Numbered from the stretch's first letter, positions 20,182-31,634 are shown. The stretch is 64,000 nt of DNA from Bacillus glycinifermentans (GCF_001042475.2 NZ_LECW02000001.1:186001-250000); one strand, 5' to 3'. A program made the numbers and translations. Notes: a model not told the origin generated them from the letters alone.

Positions 20182-20501
20182 TCGTTAAAATTGCCGTCTC
20201 TGCCGTTGTCATCGGCATTATTACTGAAATCGCCAGAAGGTCGCCGGAGACTGGAGGAATCGTCGCCGCGCTTCCGCTTGTCAGTCTGCTGAGTTTATTT
20301 TGGCTTTCTGTCCAAGGAGAGTCTCTGAAGCATTTAAGCCAATTCGCGGCAGGCGTGTTGTGGGGGCTTCCGGCAACCGCAGCGCTTATCCTGATCGTAG
20401 CTGTCTGCTTAAAATCCTCGCTTCCGCTTGCTGTTTCTTTCGTGTTCGGTTTATGCGGCTGGGGCGGATGCTTGTTTCTTCAAAAAGCTATCTTTGGCTG
20501 A
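20172..20501 (+). CDS. Small membrane protein, DUF3147 family
   Basis: A 109-residue protein made almost entirely of three to four hydrophobic helices, with the conserved-looking TEIARRSPETGGIVAALPLVS between helices 1 and 2. It resembles the DUF3147 family; no function is known to me. The start is GTG 20172, which overlaps the end of the MarR gene by 10 bases, with GGGGGG upstream inside that gene. It is convergent with, and overlaps by 14 bases, the next gene on the minus strand. Confidence 0.65.
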   Translation: MFLIVKIAVSAVVIGIITEIARRSPETGGIVAALPLVSLLSLFWLSVQGESLKHLSQFAAGVLWGLPATAALILIVAVCLKSSLPLAVSFVFGLCGWGGCLFLQKAIFG

Positions 20502-20931
20502 AAGCAGAAAAATCATGAATTTCGGGAACGGCTCCGTAGGTTCCCTTAATGCGAATGTTTTTGCATTCGCCTTCCGTATTTTCAAAATACAGCCTGTATG
20601 TGCGGAGAATTGACGGCGTAATCACGTCTTGGGCCGTTCGATCCGGCCAGTTGCCGACATAGTCTTTTATGCTCAAACTCATAAATCTGCCGGACAGGTG
20701 CATCATCTGGATTTTAATGGTTGTTTTACAGTTTTCCGCATTGAAAATCGTAAACTTATAACCTACGTTCCAGTCGTATGCGTCTGAGTCGACGTGAGGA
20801 ATAAGTTCCACATGCGTTCCCGTAAACGAAATGTTTAATTTGTGCGGGAATGTGTAAGCTTTAGCACTGTCTCCAAAGCTGAAAAATCCGCAAACCAGCG
20901 TCAAAATTGCTGCCAGAAAAAAACGTTTCAT
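20488..20931 (-). CDS. Secreted protein of unknown function
   Basis: A 147-residue protein with a clear signal peptide (MKRFFLAAILTLVCGFFSFG, cleavage likely after AKA near 25). The mature part is about 120 residues, rich in beta-prone sequence, with two cysteines (ENCKTT and GECKN) that could form a disulphide. I do not recognise the family. ATG 20931 lies nine bases after GGAGG, better spaced than the TTG at 20934. It lies downstream of another unrecognised minus-strand gene, with a gap of about 90 bases. Confidence 0.65.
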   Translation of the reverse strand: MKRFFLAAILTLVCGFFSFGDSAKAYTFPHKLNISFTGTHVELIPHVDSDAYDWNVGYKFTIFNAENCKTTIKIQMMHLSGRFMSLSIKDYVGNWPDRTAQDVITPSILRTYRLYFENTEGECKNIRIKGTYGAVPEIHDFSAFSQR

Positions 20932-21021
20932 CAAAAATCACCTCCTTTTCCATTTTATTGTAACAAACGGATGGAAAAATGAGGAGATCTTTATATAGGT
21001 GTGCGGGAGCGGGCTTCTTTT

Positions 21022-21825
21022 TTATGTGCAATGTTTGGACGGAATGATATACAGCTCGGAAGGGGAAACCATTCTGGGCGTAAATGGAACATCCTGAAGC
21101 GCATCAGCTGGTATAACAGCAGTGGCAAAAAATCGCGAATAGCCGTTTTGGCTAAGGCTGATTCGGTACGTCTGTACAGATTCCGGCTCAAGCTCATACG
21201 AAAATGCGCGGGCTGAATCTTGATTGATCTGAAACGATTGCCAATTTCCATTTTGAAAATGATATAAGCAACCTTTTAGTTTATATGTCTCTTCATTGAT
21301 CAAGGAAATATACATATGTTGATCATCTAACCTTCTGATCCGGTGTCCTTTCCTGTCAGAAAGGTAAATCAGCCGTACCTGTTCTCCGCTGCTTCTCTTC
21401 TGATGGACGGGTTGAACGAAAGGCGGGCGCTCCAGCTGGCCGGAAGATGCCGTGCAAGATATCAATTCAAAATAATAGACAGCAGCATATTCGGTGTTCC
21501 AATCATCTTGTTCAGTTTTTAAATCGAATAGGGATGTCTGGGCGATGATATAGACGATGCGGCTCCTCCCTGAAGGAATATCTTTTAGATTGATATAGGT
21601 GCTTTTTGAGGAACGGGGAGGTACTGTCAATTGAAGGGTTTGGACGGGTTCCGCGTATTCTTCAAAGATTACCGAGATGTGAATATGATCCGCCTGATCT
21701 GTTTCATTACGATATGTATACGAGGCTTTAAAGTGTCCTGACGGATCTGTTTTGTATTGGGCTTTGTTTCTGTTTATGACATAACGGTCCTCTGCGTGGA
21801 AATGGGTTGACCTGACTCTGTTCAT
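21022..21825 (-). CDS. Unrecognised 267-residue protein
   Basis: A 267-residue soluble protein without signal peptide or helices long enough to span a membrane. Alternating hydrophobic/polar stretches (HIHISVIFEEY, TLQLTVPPRSSKSTYINL) suggest a beta-sandwich fold, possibly two similar halves. The ribosome site AAGGAGG before ATG 21825 is very strong, which supports real expression. I do not recognise the family. It follows yckA on the same strand but a GC-rich hairpin separates them. Confidence 0.6.
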   Translation of the reverse strand: MNRVRSTHFHAEDRYVINRNKAQYKTDPSGHFKASYTYRNETDQADHIHISVIFEEYAEPVQTLQLTVPPRSSKSTYINLKDIPSGRSRIVYIIAQTSLFDLKTEQDDWNTEYAAVYYFELISCTASSGQLERPPFVQPVHQKRSSGEQVRLIYLSDRKGHRIRRLDDQHMYISLINEETYKLKGCLYHFQNGNWQSFQINQDSARAFSYELEPESVQTYRISLSQNGYSRFFATAVIPADALQDVPFTPRMVSPSELYIIPSKHCT

Positions 21826-21853
21826 AAAACCGCCTCCTTTTTAGGATAGAGAA

Positions 21854-21874
21854 CCGCCGGCTTTGAGCCGGCGG
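21854..21874. repeat. GC-rich hairpin between yckA and the next gene
   Basis: CCGCCGGCT and AGCCGGCGG form a 9-bp stem with a 3-base loop. The T-rich flank is on the plus-strand side (CTTTCTTTC), so on the minus strand it may act only as a weak terminator for yckA. Confidence 0.5.
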
Positions 21875-21882
21875 CTTTCTTT

Positions 21883-22566
21883 CTATTTTTTCAGGTAAAC
21901 TTCTGTCCGCTTCTCCAAGTAGTCCTGAAACAAAGCGATCAGCGAACAAATCCCCCAGTAAATCAAGGCAACTAAAATATACATCGTCATGTAATCGAAT
22001 TCCCGGCCGCCGACGATTTTTGCCTGCTGAAACAGCTCAGGTACGGTAATCATGGCCGCAAGGGAAGATGCTTTCACAAGGTCGAGCATCACGTTGGTAA
22101 GCGGCGGGAGGGCGATTCTCACCGATTGGGGGACGATGACGTGCCGCATCGTCTGCCAATAAGAAAATCCGATCGATTTTGCAGCGTCCCACTGGCCTCT
22201 GTCAACAGAAGACAAGGCTGAACGGATGATTTCGGCAATATAGCCGGCGCTGTTGACGCTAAAGCCGATCAAGGCAGCCGTTAATGCCGGAAACTGAATT
22301 CCGATGTACGGAAAGCCAAAGTAAAGAATAAATAAAATGACCAATATCGGGACGCCTCTCATAAATGAGATATAGACTTTTGCCGGCCATCTGAGCAAAG
22401 CGAACCTGGACATGCGGCCAAGCGCGATGAAAAAGCCGAGAATCAGGCCGAAACACATACTGGCAAACGAAATCAGCAGCGTATTCCATATGCCCTGCAT
22501 GACATAAGGAAACGATTTAGCGGCTAATTCTGCATTGAAAATATATTCCCATTGAATCGAGCCCAC
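21883..22566 (-). CDS. yckA: Amino acid ABC transporter permease
   Basis: A 227-residue permease of the polar amino acid uptake (HAAT) family with about five helices. The EAA loop that docks the ATPase is readable as AAKSIGFSYWQTMRHVIVPQ, and MRGVPILVILFILYFG precedes it. ATG 22566 lies 11 bases downstream of the binding-protein gene, so yckB and yckA form an operon. No ATP-binding subunit is encoded nearby; it must be shared from elsewhere. Length and neighbours match B. subtilis YckA. Confidence 0.85.
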   Translation of the reverse strand: MGSIQWEYIFNAELAAKSFPYVMQGIWNTLLISFASMCFGLILGFFIALGRMSRFALLRWPAKVYISFMRGVPILVILFILYFGFPYIGIQFPALTAALIGFSVNSAGYIAEIIRSALSSVDRGQWDAAKSIGFSYWQTMRHVIVPQSVRIALPPLTNVMLDLVKASSLAAMITVPELFQQAKIVGGREFDYMTMYILVALIYWGICSLIALFQDYLEKRTEVYLKK

Positions 22567-22577
22567 GTCACATTCCT

Positions 22578-23438
22578 CTATTTGTCTACATCGACGTCAG
22601 TAAAGTCGATATCCTGTTTTTTTGAAACGTCGGCGCCGCCAAAGAATTGTTTTGAAATCTTCTTAATCGTTCCGTCTTTCAGCATGTCTTCTATCGTTTG
22701 ATCGAACCGTTCTTTTAGTTCGGTATTTCCTTTTTTGATGATCATCCCTTGCTGGTGCGGGTAATATTTAAGATCGGGATGAATCGTCAAATCCAAATCA
22801 GGCATTGCCTTAAGCGCCAGCCTTTGCAGATAATAGTCGTTTAAAATAACGTCTGTCCTGCCGTTCGCCACGTCTTTTAAATATTGTTCATTTGTTGCAT
22901 TGTCGTAAATAACCTCTTCAGCCCCGTATTTTCTGGCGATTTCCATGTAAACGGTCGTTGCCGCTCCCGCCGCCTTTTTCCCTTTCAGGTCATCCAGTGT
23001 GCGGATGCCTGATAAATCCTTCTTGCGGACGATTGCCGTACCGTATGAATACTTATAAGGCGTTGAGAACAAGAACTTTTTCTTGCGGTCCTTTGTCATT
23101 GTAATATCGTTGGCTGCAGCGTCGGCCTGTCCGCTGTTGACCGCTGTCAGCATGCCGTCAAAGCCCATTTCTTTAAATTCGACATCCAAATCGAGCCGCT
23201 TCGCCGCCTCGCGGACGACTTCAACTTCATAGCCGGTCAGCTTGTCTTTGCCGGAAACCGTGTCATGGTATGAAGTAGGGTAAAGGGTTCCCGAAGTCGC
23301 CACAACGATCTTCCCTTTTTCCTTGATTTGCTCCCAGGCCGTTTTTTGGCCGTTTTGAGTCGTGTTGCTGCACGCAGCGGTTAAAAATGCGAATGCCGCC
23401 GCGATAAGAATCAATGTATAAATGCGAACGTTTTTCAC
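22578..23438 (-). CDS. yckB: Amino acid ABC transporter substrate-binding lipoprotein
   Basis: A 286-residue solute-binding protein of family 3 (SBP_bac_3). The lipobox LTAAC places the lipid-modified cysteine at position 23, so the protein is tethered outside the membrane. GYEVEVVREAAKRLDLDVEF and NDITMTKDRKKKFLFS are typical of amino acid binders. The start is GTG 23438 behind AGGAGGATATTTCA. It precedes the permease yckA; length matches B. subtilis YckB. The ligand is probably a polar amino acid. Confidence 0.87.
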   Translation of the reverse strand: MKNVRIYTLILIAAAFAFLTAACSNTTQNGQKTAWEQIKEKGKIVVATSGTLYPTSYHDTVSGKDKLTGYEVEVVREAAKRLDLDVEFKEMGFDGMLTAVNSGQADAAANDITMTKDRKKKFLFSTPYKYSYGTAIVRKKDLSGIRTLDDLKGKKAAGAATTVYMEIARKYGAEEVIYDNATNEQYLKDVANGRTDVILNDYYLQRLALKAMPDLDLTIHPDLKYYPHQQGMIIKKGNTELKERFDQTIEDMLKDGTIKKISKQFFGGADVSKKQDIDFTDVDVDK

Positions 23439-23568
23439 TGAAATATCCTCCTGCCATTCGTGTAGTCAAGAAAACATTAGCACTATAGAAGGCAAACAGG
23501 CAATAAGTTATTTTGTATTGGGAAAAAATAAATGAAAAAGATATTGGGCCATATAAGGAGGATGAGGA

Positions 23569-23802
23569 ATGATGAAACATATTTTAATGATCAACGGATA
23601 TGAGGCGTATCCGCATGCGAGAGGGGAACTGAATCATACGGTTTTTACGGCGATGGCGGACAGGTTAGGGGAAACATACGATGTTAAAAAAACGGTGTTG
23701 CAGACGTGTATAAGATCTTATTCAGAAACGCCATTGCACTTTCGAGCAGAGATTTATGACCAAGACCTTAAGAGTTTTGTTAAAGTTTTGCCGACTCATT
23801 AA
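23569..23802 (+). pseudogene. Truncated flavodoxin-fold NAD(P)H:quinone reductase (MdaB-like)
   Basis: The first 40 or so residues (HILMINGYEAYPHARGELN, then TVFTAMADRLGETYDVKKT) match the N-terminal flavodoxin fold of MdaB-type quinone reductases, which normally run to about 190-200 residues. After VKKTVLQ the sequence loses family character and stops at residue 77, so the rest has been lost by frameshift and deletion. A good ribosome site (AAGGAGGATG) precedes the start, so a short peptide may still be made. I do not expect it to be active. Confidence 0.5.
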
Positions 23803-23864
23803 ACATTGCAGATTACAGACATTTACAAATCTGATGACTATGGGACATTGTCCACTCGCTACCT

Positions 23865-24308
23865 TCAATGAATTAACGATGCTCTCAACGTATTAACGCC
23901 ATTTTCCATATACCCCTTTAAACAAGTTAACGTGTATACCCAACCTTCTTTTTGGCCCATCATTTTAGCCACAACCTCAGGATCATCTTCTTTCAAGCCT
24001 GATTCATTTACTTCTATAATTGTACTCGTATCAGCCTCTGTTAATGTAATTGTAACAACCGTTTCTTGATCATATCCTCCCCACGAGAATACGATTTTCT
24101 TATTATCCTCGACTTCCAGTACATCTATAGCCCCTTCCGCATTATATTCATCATATCTTAATGTAACTGTCTTGCCTTGCTCCCATCTTTCAGAACTCGA
24201 AGTGAACCAAAAATTACCGATTTTTGAAGGGTCTGTGAAAGCTTCGAAAACTTCATTGGCCGGTTTGTTTATTTTTAATTTCGTAGTTACTTGAGTATTC
24301 ATACTCAA
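23865..24308 (-). CDS. AHSA1/START-domain (SRPBCC) protein
   Basis: A 147-residue protein of the activator-of-Hsp90-ATPase-like SRPBCC family, which forms a hydrophobic ligand-binding helix-grip fold. Family features are NKPANEVFEAFTDPSKIGNFWF near the start, IVFSWGG in the centre and the C-terminal helix GWVYTLTCLKGYMENG. The ligand is unknown. The assigned start is TTG 24308, spaced six bases from AAAGGA; ATG 24302, two codons later, is the alternative. No operon partner is obvious. Confidence 0.8.
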   Translation of the reverse strand: MSMNTQVTTKLKINKPANEVFEAFTDPSKIGNFWFTSSSERWEQGKTVTLRYDEYNAEGAIDVLEVEDNKKIVFSWGGYDQETVVTITLTEADTSTIIEVNESGLKEDDPEVVAKMMGQKEGWVYTLTCLKGYMENGVNTLRASLIH

Positions 24309-24401
24309 TCATCATCCTTTACAGATTATTATAGATTCCATCTGTAAAATGGAATGCTGAACATTTATTTTTTGTCGCAATAGCAATGGGATAGGTCATG
24401 T

Positions 24402-24877
24402 TTGTTCGTTTCTTCGCGTTTCATTCACTGCAAGCGTCTGTCCCAATCAGCTGCCAATTTCGTCATCCGCTCTGTTGTTGCAGCGGACATACTGTATATC
24501 GCACTTCCGTCCAATACGGTCGGAAGTCACTGGTTCAGCAGCAAGGTGTTTGACAACTGTCTATCGGGATACAGGTACGATAGTTGCTAAAGTCGCTGCG
24601 GAGCATGTCCCATTGCAGCAATGAGTGAAGCTTACTGAAGGGCAGCAAAATAGTTGCTCTGCATTTGGCAATCATAATTACTATCTGGAGGGTAACGAGG
24701 GATCGTTAATTAAGAATAGGGAAACGATTATACGTGATAGCTTTGCTTAAATTTCCCGCGCTTATTCCGGTAAATGGACCGATTTAAAAGAAAAAGATGT
24801 GCAGCCTTTACTGGCATATCAAAAAATGATTTCATTCTCTTTCAAATGGGCGGCTGTTTTCAGATGTAATGTATAAG
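24402..24877 (+). other. Non-coding or eroded stretch
   Basis: Between the AHSA1 gene and the iron-uptake operon no intact gene is visible. Short open frames look faintly protein-like, for example one around 24695-24877 giving RDSFA, a stop, then ISRAYSGKWTDLKEKDVQ, which might be the tail of a decayed nitronate-monooxygenase-like enzyme. I would not defend that identity without a translated search. Confidence 0.25.
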
Positions 24878-24997
24878 CGCTGGAAATTGTGATCCAATGT
24901 GCCCGGTTATATTTTCTTGTTTGAAAAATGCTTTAAATTTAATTTTTTTATTAAAAAAACCTAGATTTTTATTTAAAAATTAGATATTTTTTATATG

Positions 24998-25012
24998 TGA
25001 TAATGATTCTCA
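24998..25012. promoter_or_regulatory. Fur box of the iron-uptake operon
   Basis: TGATAATGATTCTCA matches the 7-1-7 Fur consensus TGATAATnATTATCA at 14 of 15 positions. It sits 30 bases before the binding-protein gene in A/T-rich promoter DNA, the expected place for iron-dependent repression. Confidence 0.8.
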
Positions 25013-25042
25013 TTTTAAATTAATCGGAAAAGGAAGAGAATG

Positions 25043-25984
25043 ATGTTGAAATACAGCAGGAAATTAACCGTACTTTTCGGTGTTTTAGCGCTGATGCTGA
25101 TCATCGCATCCGGATGTTCCTCCGGCCAAAAAGAAAACAGCGGAGCATCAAAAGGAAAAGGAAGAGAAATAAAGCATGAACTTGGGACAGCCCATATCAG
25201 CGGTACGCCCAAAAGGGTTGTCGTTTTGGAGAATTCGTTTGTTGATGCGGTGACAAAATTGGGCGTGAAGCCCGTTGGAATAGCAGACGACAAGAAAAAA
25301 GACATGATTGAAAAGCTTGTTGGCGGACCGATTGAATATACCTCTGTCGGCACCCGCAGCGAGCCGAATTTGGAAATCATCAGTTCTCTAAAGCCCGATT
25401 TAATCATAGCCGACGCTGAGCGGCACAAAAACGTATACCGGGATCTAAAGGGAATCGCGCCTACGATTGTGCTAAAAAGCAGAGAGGCAACTTACCAGGA
25501 AACGATTGACGGATTTCAAACGATCGCCAAAGCGCTTAATAAAGAAAAAGAGGGAAAACAAGACCTGGCAGACCATCAGAAGCAGATGGGCAGTCTGAAA
25601 AGCAAACTGCCGAAAAAAGAAAATCGTACGATTATGCTTGGCGTTGCCCGGACCGACTCTTTTAACGTCCACACGTCATCATCATATGACGGAGAGATTA
25701 TGGAAATTCTCGGGTTTAAGCACGCACTGCAATCCAAAGAGGCGTATAAAGATGTCAGCCTGGAGCAATTGAGTGAAATCAACCCGGATATTCTTTTCGT
25801 ATCAAGCAACGAGGGACACACGATTGTTGATGACTGGAAAAGCAATCCGATCTGGAAAAACCTTAAAGCGGTGAAGAACGGCCAAGTATATGACGCCGAT
25901 CGCGATCTTTGGACAAGATTCCGCGGAATCAGCTCAAGCGAAAAGCTGTCAAAAGACCTGATTCAAAAAGTGTACGGTAAATAA
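25043..25984 (+). CDS. Iron-siderophore ABC transporter substrate-binding lipoprotein
   Basis: A 313-residue periplasmic-binding protein 2 (FecB/BtuF type) that captures ferric siderophore or ferric citrate outside the membrane. The lipobox ASGC gives the lipidated cysteine at 25; PKRVVVLENSFVDAVTKLGVKPVG and ISSLKPDLIIAD are typical of the family. ATG 25043 is chosen over ATG 25040 for better spacing from AAAGGAAG. It is first in a binding protein-permease-permease-ATPase operon behind a Fur box, the same order as B. subtilis yfmCDEF (ferric citrate). The actual ligand cannot be read. Confidence 0.88.
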   Translation: MLKYSRKLTVLFGVLALMLIIASGCSSGQKENSGASKGKGREIKHELGTAHISGTPKRVVVLENSFVDAVTKLGVKPVGIADDKKKDMIEKLVGGPIEYTSVGTRSEPNLEIISSLKPDLIIADAERHKNVYRDLKGIAPTIVLKSREATYQETIDGFQTIAKALNKEKEGKQDLADHQKQMGSLKSKLPKKENRTIMLGVARTDSFNVHTSSSYDGEIMEILGFKHALQSKEAYKDVSLEQLSEINPDILFVSSNEGHTIVDDWKSNPIWKNLKAVKNGQVYDADRDLWTRFRGISSSEKLSKDLIQKVYGK

Positions 25985-25993
25985 TCAAAACCA

Positions 25994-26031
25994 AAAAGAA
26001 GCGGGAGTCATTCCTTGCTTCTTCTTGTTTT
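25994..26031 (+). terminator. Partial terminator inside the iron-uptake operon
   Basis: AAGAAGC (25996-26002) pairs with GCTTCTT (26017-26023) and is followed by CTTGTTTT. A leaky terminator here would let the binding protein be made in excess over the permeases. Confidence 0.55.
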
Positions 26032-26062
26032 ATCAACAGGGTTCTGTAAGGAAGTGGGCCAT

Positions 26063-27052
26063 TTGAATGTTTCAGCAAACAGACTTCTTATTTTGATAAC
26101 GGCTTTCATTTTATTTATTTTAGGCATCGGTTTAAACCTGTCTGTCGGGGCGTCTCATATCAGCTTTGCCAAAGCCTTGAAATCGCTTGTAGTGTGGGAC
26201 CACTCAAAGGAACAGCTGATTATCACGACTCTCCGCCTCCCGAGGACGCTCATCGCCGTCTTTGTCGGCGCCAATCTGGCGGTAGCAGGAGCTCTGATGC
26301 AGGCAATGACGAGAAATCCTCTTGCATCCCCGCAGCTGTTCGGGGTGAATGCGGGGGCATCATTGGCGGTGGTAGCGTCGATTGTGCTGTTTCCCCATTT
26401 GAACGCTTTTTCTTCCGTCGGATTTGCTCTCGTCGGTGCGGCGGCAGGAGGCTTGATTGTCTATTCTTTTTCTTCCTCAGGGGGAATGACGCCGGTAAAG
26501 CTTGCACTGACCGGCATGGCGGTCCACCTTTTTCTATCTTCATTCACACAGGGGATTATCATCCTGAACGAATCAGCGGGTGATGTCCTGTACTGGATGA
26601 CCGGTGCGATTGACGGGAGCAACTGGAAAGATGTAACGGTCATATTGCCGTTTACGCTCGTCGGCGTCGGGCTCGCTGTCATATGCTCGGGAACGGTTTC
26701 GATTCTTGGATTAGGAGAAGAGACGGCAAAGGGGCTTGGGCAAAATACAAAAGCGATCAAAACGCTCGTCAGCCTGGTCATTCTCATTTTGGCCGGCTCT
26801 TCTGTTGCCGTTGCCGGTCCGATCGGGTTTGTCGGCCTGATTGTGCCGCATATCGTCCGAAAGCTGGTTGGCGAGAACTATAAATTCGTCATCCCGTTTT
26901 CCGCATTGTTCGGGGCTCTGCTGCTCGTCTACGCTGATGTGCTTGCAAGATGGATCGCATTTCCGTATGAATCTCCGGTCGGCATCGTGACCGCCATTCT
27001 CGGAACCCCGTTTTTCTTATATTTGGCGAGGAAAGAGAGGAATGCAAGGTGA
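26063..27052 (+). CDS. Iron-siderophore ABC transporter permease (FecCD family), first
   Basis: A 329-residue permease with about nine to ten helices. The FecCD signatures are LRLPRTLIAVFVGANLAVAG, the NPLASPQLFGVNAGA block and GFVGLIVPHIVRKLVG. The frame is open from a TTG at 26015, but TTG 26063 is preferred: AAGGAAG lies eight bases before it and the length then matches the family. It overlaps the second permease by four bases and pairs with it as a heterodimer. Confidence 0.88.
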   Translation: MNVSANRLLILITAFILFILGIGLNLSVGASHISFAKALKSLVVWDHSKEQLIITTLRLPRTLIAVFVGANLAVAGALMQAMTRNPLASPQLFGVNAGASLAVVASIVLFPHLNAFSSVGFALVGAAAGGLIVYSFSSSGGMTPVKLALTGMAVHLFLSSFTQGIIILNESAGDVLYWMTGAIDGSNWKDVTVILPFTLVGVGLAVICSGTVSILGLGEETAKGLGQNTKAIKTLVSLVILILAGSSVAVAGPIGFVGLIVPHIVRKLVGENYKFVIPFSALFGALLLVYADVLARWIAFPYESPVGIVTAILGTPFFLYLARKERNAR

Positions 27053-28047
27053 AAAAAAGTCTTCATATCAAACATCCTTTTATGATGATCATTCTTCTTT
27101 TTCTTGTCATGCTCGTCTGCGTCATCATCAGCATAGGCTTCGGGGCGCTTTATATCGCACCCGGCGATGTGATCAAAAATCTGTTCGGAATCAGCAGCGA
27201 CTATCAATTTATTATTCAGAAATACCGGCTCGCAAGGGTGATTCTGGCAGTGCTTGCCGGAGCGGGTCTCGGAGTATCCGGTGCGATTTTGCAGGGAGTG
27301 ATCAGAAATCCGCTTGCATCACCTGATGTCATTGGAATAACAAAGGGCGCCAGCTTGGCGGCGATGGTCGTCATTCTGCTTTTTCCTGCAGCGCCTCTCA
27401 TTGTCCTGCCTTTGTCCGCATTTGCCGGGGCAGGTCTTGTTGCTGTATTGTTAATGGTATTCGTACGTAAAAAAAATGCCCGGCCGTCGACGATCGCGTT
27501 AGTCGGTATCGCATTGGGTGCGATCTGTCACGCCGGCATGCAATATATGATGGTCAAGTTCCCCGGGGATGTGAATGCCGCCCTCATTTGGGTCACCGGG
27601 AGTCTGTGGGGGAGGAGCTGGGATGAGATTAAGCTCCTTGCTCCATGGCTTGCATTATGCTTGCCCATTCTCTTTCTCCTGGCAGCCAAGCTTGATTTAA
27701 TGTCGCTCGGTGATGAGCTTGTCGACGGTTTGGGAGAACGTTCGGCGCGCCTCAGGTTTATGTTAATATTCGTCGCTGTCGGTCTTGCCGGCAGCTGTGT
27801 TGCAGTTGTCGGTTCAATCGGATTTGTCGGGTTAATCGCTCCGCACATTGCCAGAAGGCTTGTCGGAACAAAATCAAAATATCTGCTTCCCGCTTCAGGG
27901 CTTGCGGGTTCGATTATCCTCCTGGCAGCCGACAGCCTTGGCAGAGGCTTGATGCCGCCTGTGGAAATACCGGCCGGCATATTGACCGCCATCATAGGGG
28001 CTCCATATTTTCTATATTTATTAAAAGCGGAATCTGCAAAAAAGTGA
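27049..28047 (+). CDS. Iron-siderophore ABC transporter permease (FecCD family), second
   Basis: A 332-residue FecCD permease with the same layout as its neighbour: [34 protein letters not shown] and [16 protein letters not shown]. It starts at GTG 27049, sharing four bases with the end of the first permease gene (translational coupling). The two permeases are clearly diverged paralogues, as is usual for heterodimeric siderophore channels. Confidence 0.88.
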   Translation: MKKSLHIKHPFMMIILLFLVMLVCVIISIGFGALYIAPGDVIKNLFGISSDYQFIIQKYRLARVILAVLAGAGLGVSGAILQGVIRNPLASPDVIGITKGASLAAMVVILLFPAAPLIVLPLSAFAGAGLVAVLLMVFVRKKNARPSTIALVGIALGAICHAGMQYMMVKFPGDVNAALIWVTGSLWGRSWDEIKLLAPWLALCLPILFLLAAKLDLMSLGDELVDGLGERSARLRFMLIFVAVGLAGSCVAVVGSIGFVGLIAPHIARRLVGTKSKYLLPASGLAGSIILLAADSLGRGLMPPVEIPAGILTAIIGAPYFLYLLKAESAKK

Positions 28048-28057
28048 GTGGAGGATG

Positions 28058-28879
28058 ATGAAGGTGAAACTATCGGCGCAAAAGCTGACCCTTTCTTACG
28101 ATACATCGACAATCATCAATGAGATTGACTTGGAAATACCGGAGGGCAAGATCAGCGTTCTGATCGGCTCAAACGGATGCGGAAAATCCACCATATTGAA
28201 ATCTCTTGCAAGGATCATGGCGCCTGAAAGCGGCTCTGTTTATTTGGACGGAAAAGACATTCACCGGCAGCCGTCAAAAGAGATAGCGAAAAAAATGGCA
28301 ATTTTGCCCCAATCGCCTCAAGCACCGGAAGGGCTAACCGTTGAGGAGCTGTGCTACTTCGGAAGACACCCTCATAAAAAACTGCTTTCCAGGCATACAA
28401 AAGAAGACCATGAAATGGTTGATTGGGCTTTAGAAGCGACGGGGATGGCGGAGCTGCGAAATCGGACGCTTGACGCCCTTTCCGGCGGACAAAGACAAAG
28501 AGCCTGGATTTCAATGTCTTTGGCGCAAGGTACAGACTTGCTTTTGCTTGATGAGCCTACGACATTTTTGGATATTGCCCATCAAATAGAAGTTTTGGAG
28601 CTGTTAAAACATTTGAACCGCGATTATGGCCGCACGATTGTGATGGTATTGCACGATTTGAACCAGGCTTCCCAATACGCCGATTATTTAATCAGCATAT
28701 TGGACGGAAAAGTATACAGCGCAGGAGCGCCTGAAGAAGTGTTTACACCATCCTTGTTTCGCGACGTTTTTGGACTTGAGTGCTGCATCATGAAAAGCCC
28801 CGTCGACCAGAAACCGATGTGCCTGCCGACCGGATTATGCGGCAGAGCGCTCGCAGCGGCGCAAAATATGACTGGATGA
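28058..28879 (+). CDS. Iron-siderophore ABC transporter ATP-binding protein
   Basis: A 273-residue ABC ATPase (FecE/FepC type) that powers the permease pair. Walker A is GSNGCGKST near 37-45, the signature is [10 protein letters not shown], and Walker B is [12 protein letters not shown] with the switch histidine in VLHDLNQA. Three starts are possible: ATG 28055, ATG 28058 and GTG 28064; GGAGG ends at 28054, so the best-spaced is actually GTG 28064, and ATG 28058 is a compromise. Last gene of the operon, followed by a terminator. Confidence 0.9.
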   Translation: MKVKLSAQKLTLSYDTSTIINEIDLEIPEGKISVLIGSNGCGKSTILKSLARIMAPESGSVYLDGKDIHRQPSKEIAKKMAILPQSPQAPEGLTVEELCYFGRHPHKKLLSRHTKEDHEMVDWALEATGMAELRNRTLDALSGGQRQRAWISMSLAQGTDLLLLDEPTTFLDIAHQIEVLELLKHLNRDYGRTIVMVLHDLNQASQYADYLISILDGKVYSAGAPEEVFTPSLFRDVFGLECCIMKSPVDQKPMCLPTGLCGRALAAAQNMTG

Positions 28880-28911
28880 GGTTTGTGCTTGAAGGCGCAA
28901 ACCTCTTTTTT
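28878..28911 (+). terminator. Terminator of the iron-uptake operon
   Basis: GAGGTTTGTGC and GCGCAAACCTC form an 11-bp stem with one wobble pair, followed by a run of Ts. Confidence 0.85.
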
Positions 28912-28915
28912 CGTT

Positions 28916-28943
28916 TTGATAGAAGGCATGTTACAGTTATAGT
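28916..28943 (+). promoter_or_regulatory. SigA-type promoter of the AAA ATPase gene
   Basis: TTGATA (28916-28921) and TATAGT (28938-28943) are separated by 16 bases, 23 bases ahead of the start codon. Confidence 0.5.
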
Positions 28944-28966
28944 AAAAGTTCAAGCAGGTGATGCCT

Positions 28967-31190
<2,224 letters not shown>

Positions 31191-31196
31191 GGAATG

Positions 31197-31225
31197 GGCG
31201 CTGGACGGAGTCAGCGCCTTTTTTT
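31197..31225 (+). terminator. Terminator of bglC
   Basis: GGCGCTG (31197-31203) pairs with CAGCGCC (31212-31218) and is followed by seven Ts. Confidence 0.92.
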
Positions 31226-31460
31226 CCGCCTCTGAAGTAATTTTATCCTAAAGATCACCAAAAAATAAAGGACGGACAAGTGCGCTTTTCTATTTTAAAA
31301 ATTAGTAATGTTGACACAATCTCCGTTGAATTAAAAATTTCTTTAAGAGAAAAGAAGGTATTTAAAATGAAAAATCTAATTTTCTCATAACGAAGAAAAC
31401 CCCCTATAGAAAAGTTTGCTGAACGAATGTTATAAAATAACCGGATAAGGAGTGATTGAA

Positions 31461-31628
31461 TTGCTACGCAAATTGTTGAATTCATTGAAAAACAGCGGTT
31501 ACCGCCGATACAGCAGCAGCGATTACGGAAAGCGCCCATACAAAAAATACAGCAGCAGCGATTATCGGAAAAAGGGCCATGGGCACCATCATTATAAACG
31601 AAAGCATCATCGTTTTTACAGCAGCTGA
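31461..31628 (+). CDS. Small basic Tyr/Ser/His-rich repeat protein
   Basis: A 55-residue open frame starting at TTG 31461, eight bases after AAGGAG. It is very basic and low in complexity, with the unit YSSSDYxK occurring twice (RYSSSDYGKR and KYSSSDYRKK) and a histidine/lysine-rich tail (GHGHHHYKRKHHRFYSS). No family is recognised, but composition recalls spore-coat proteins such as CotG. Its stop is six bases before a eukaryotic-like kinase gene, which has no good ribosome site of its own and so may be coupled to it. The serine-rich repeats would be an obvious phosphorylation substrate. A possible -10 (TATAAA, near 31430) lies upstream; 31226-31460 holds nothing else I can support. Confidence 0.6.
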   Translation: MLRKLLNSLKNSGYRRYSSSDYGKRPYKKYSSSDYRKKGHGHHHYKRKHHRFYSS

Positions 31629-31634
31629 TCTGAC

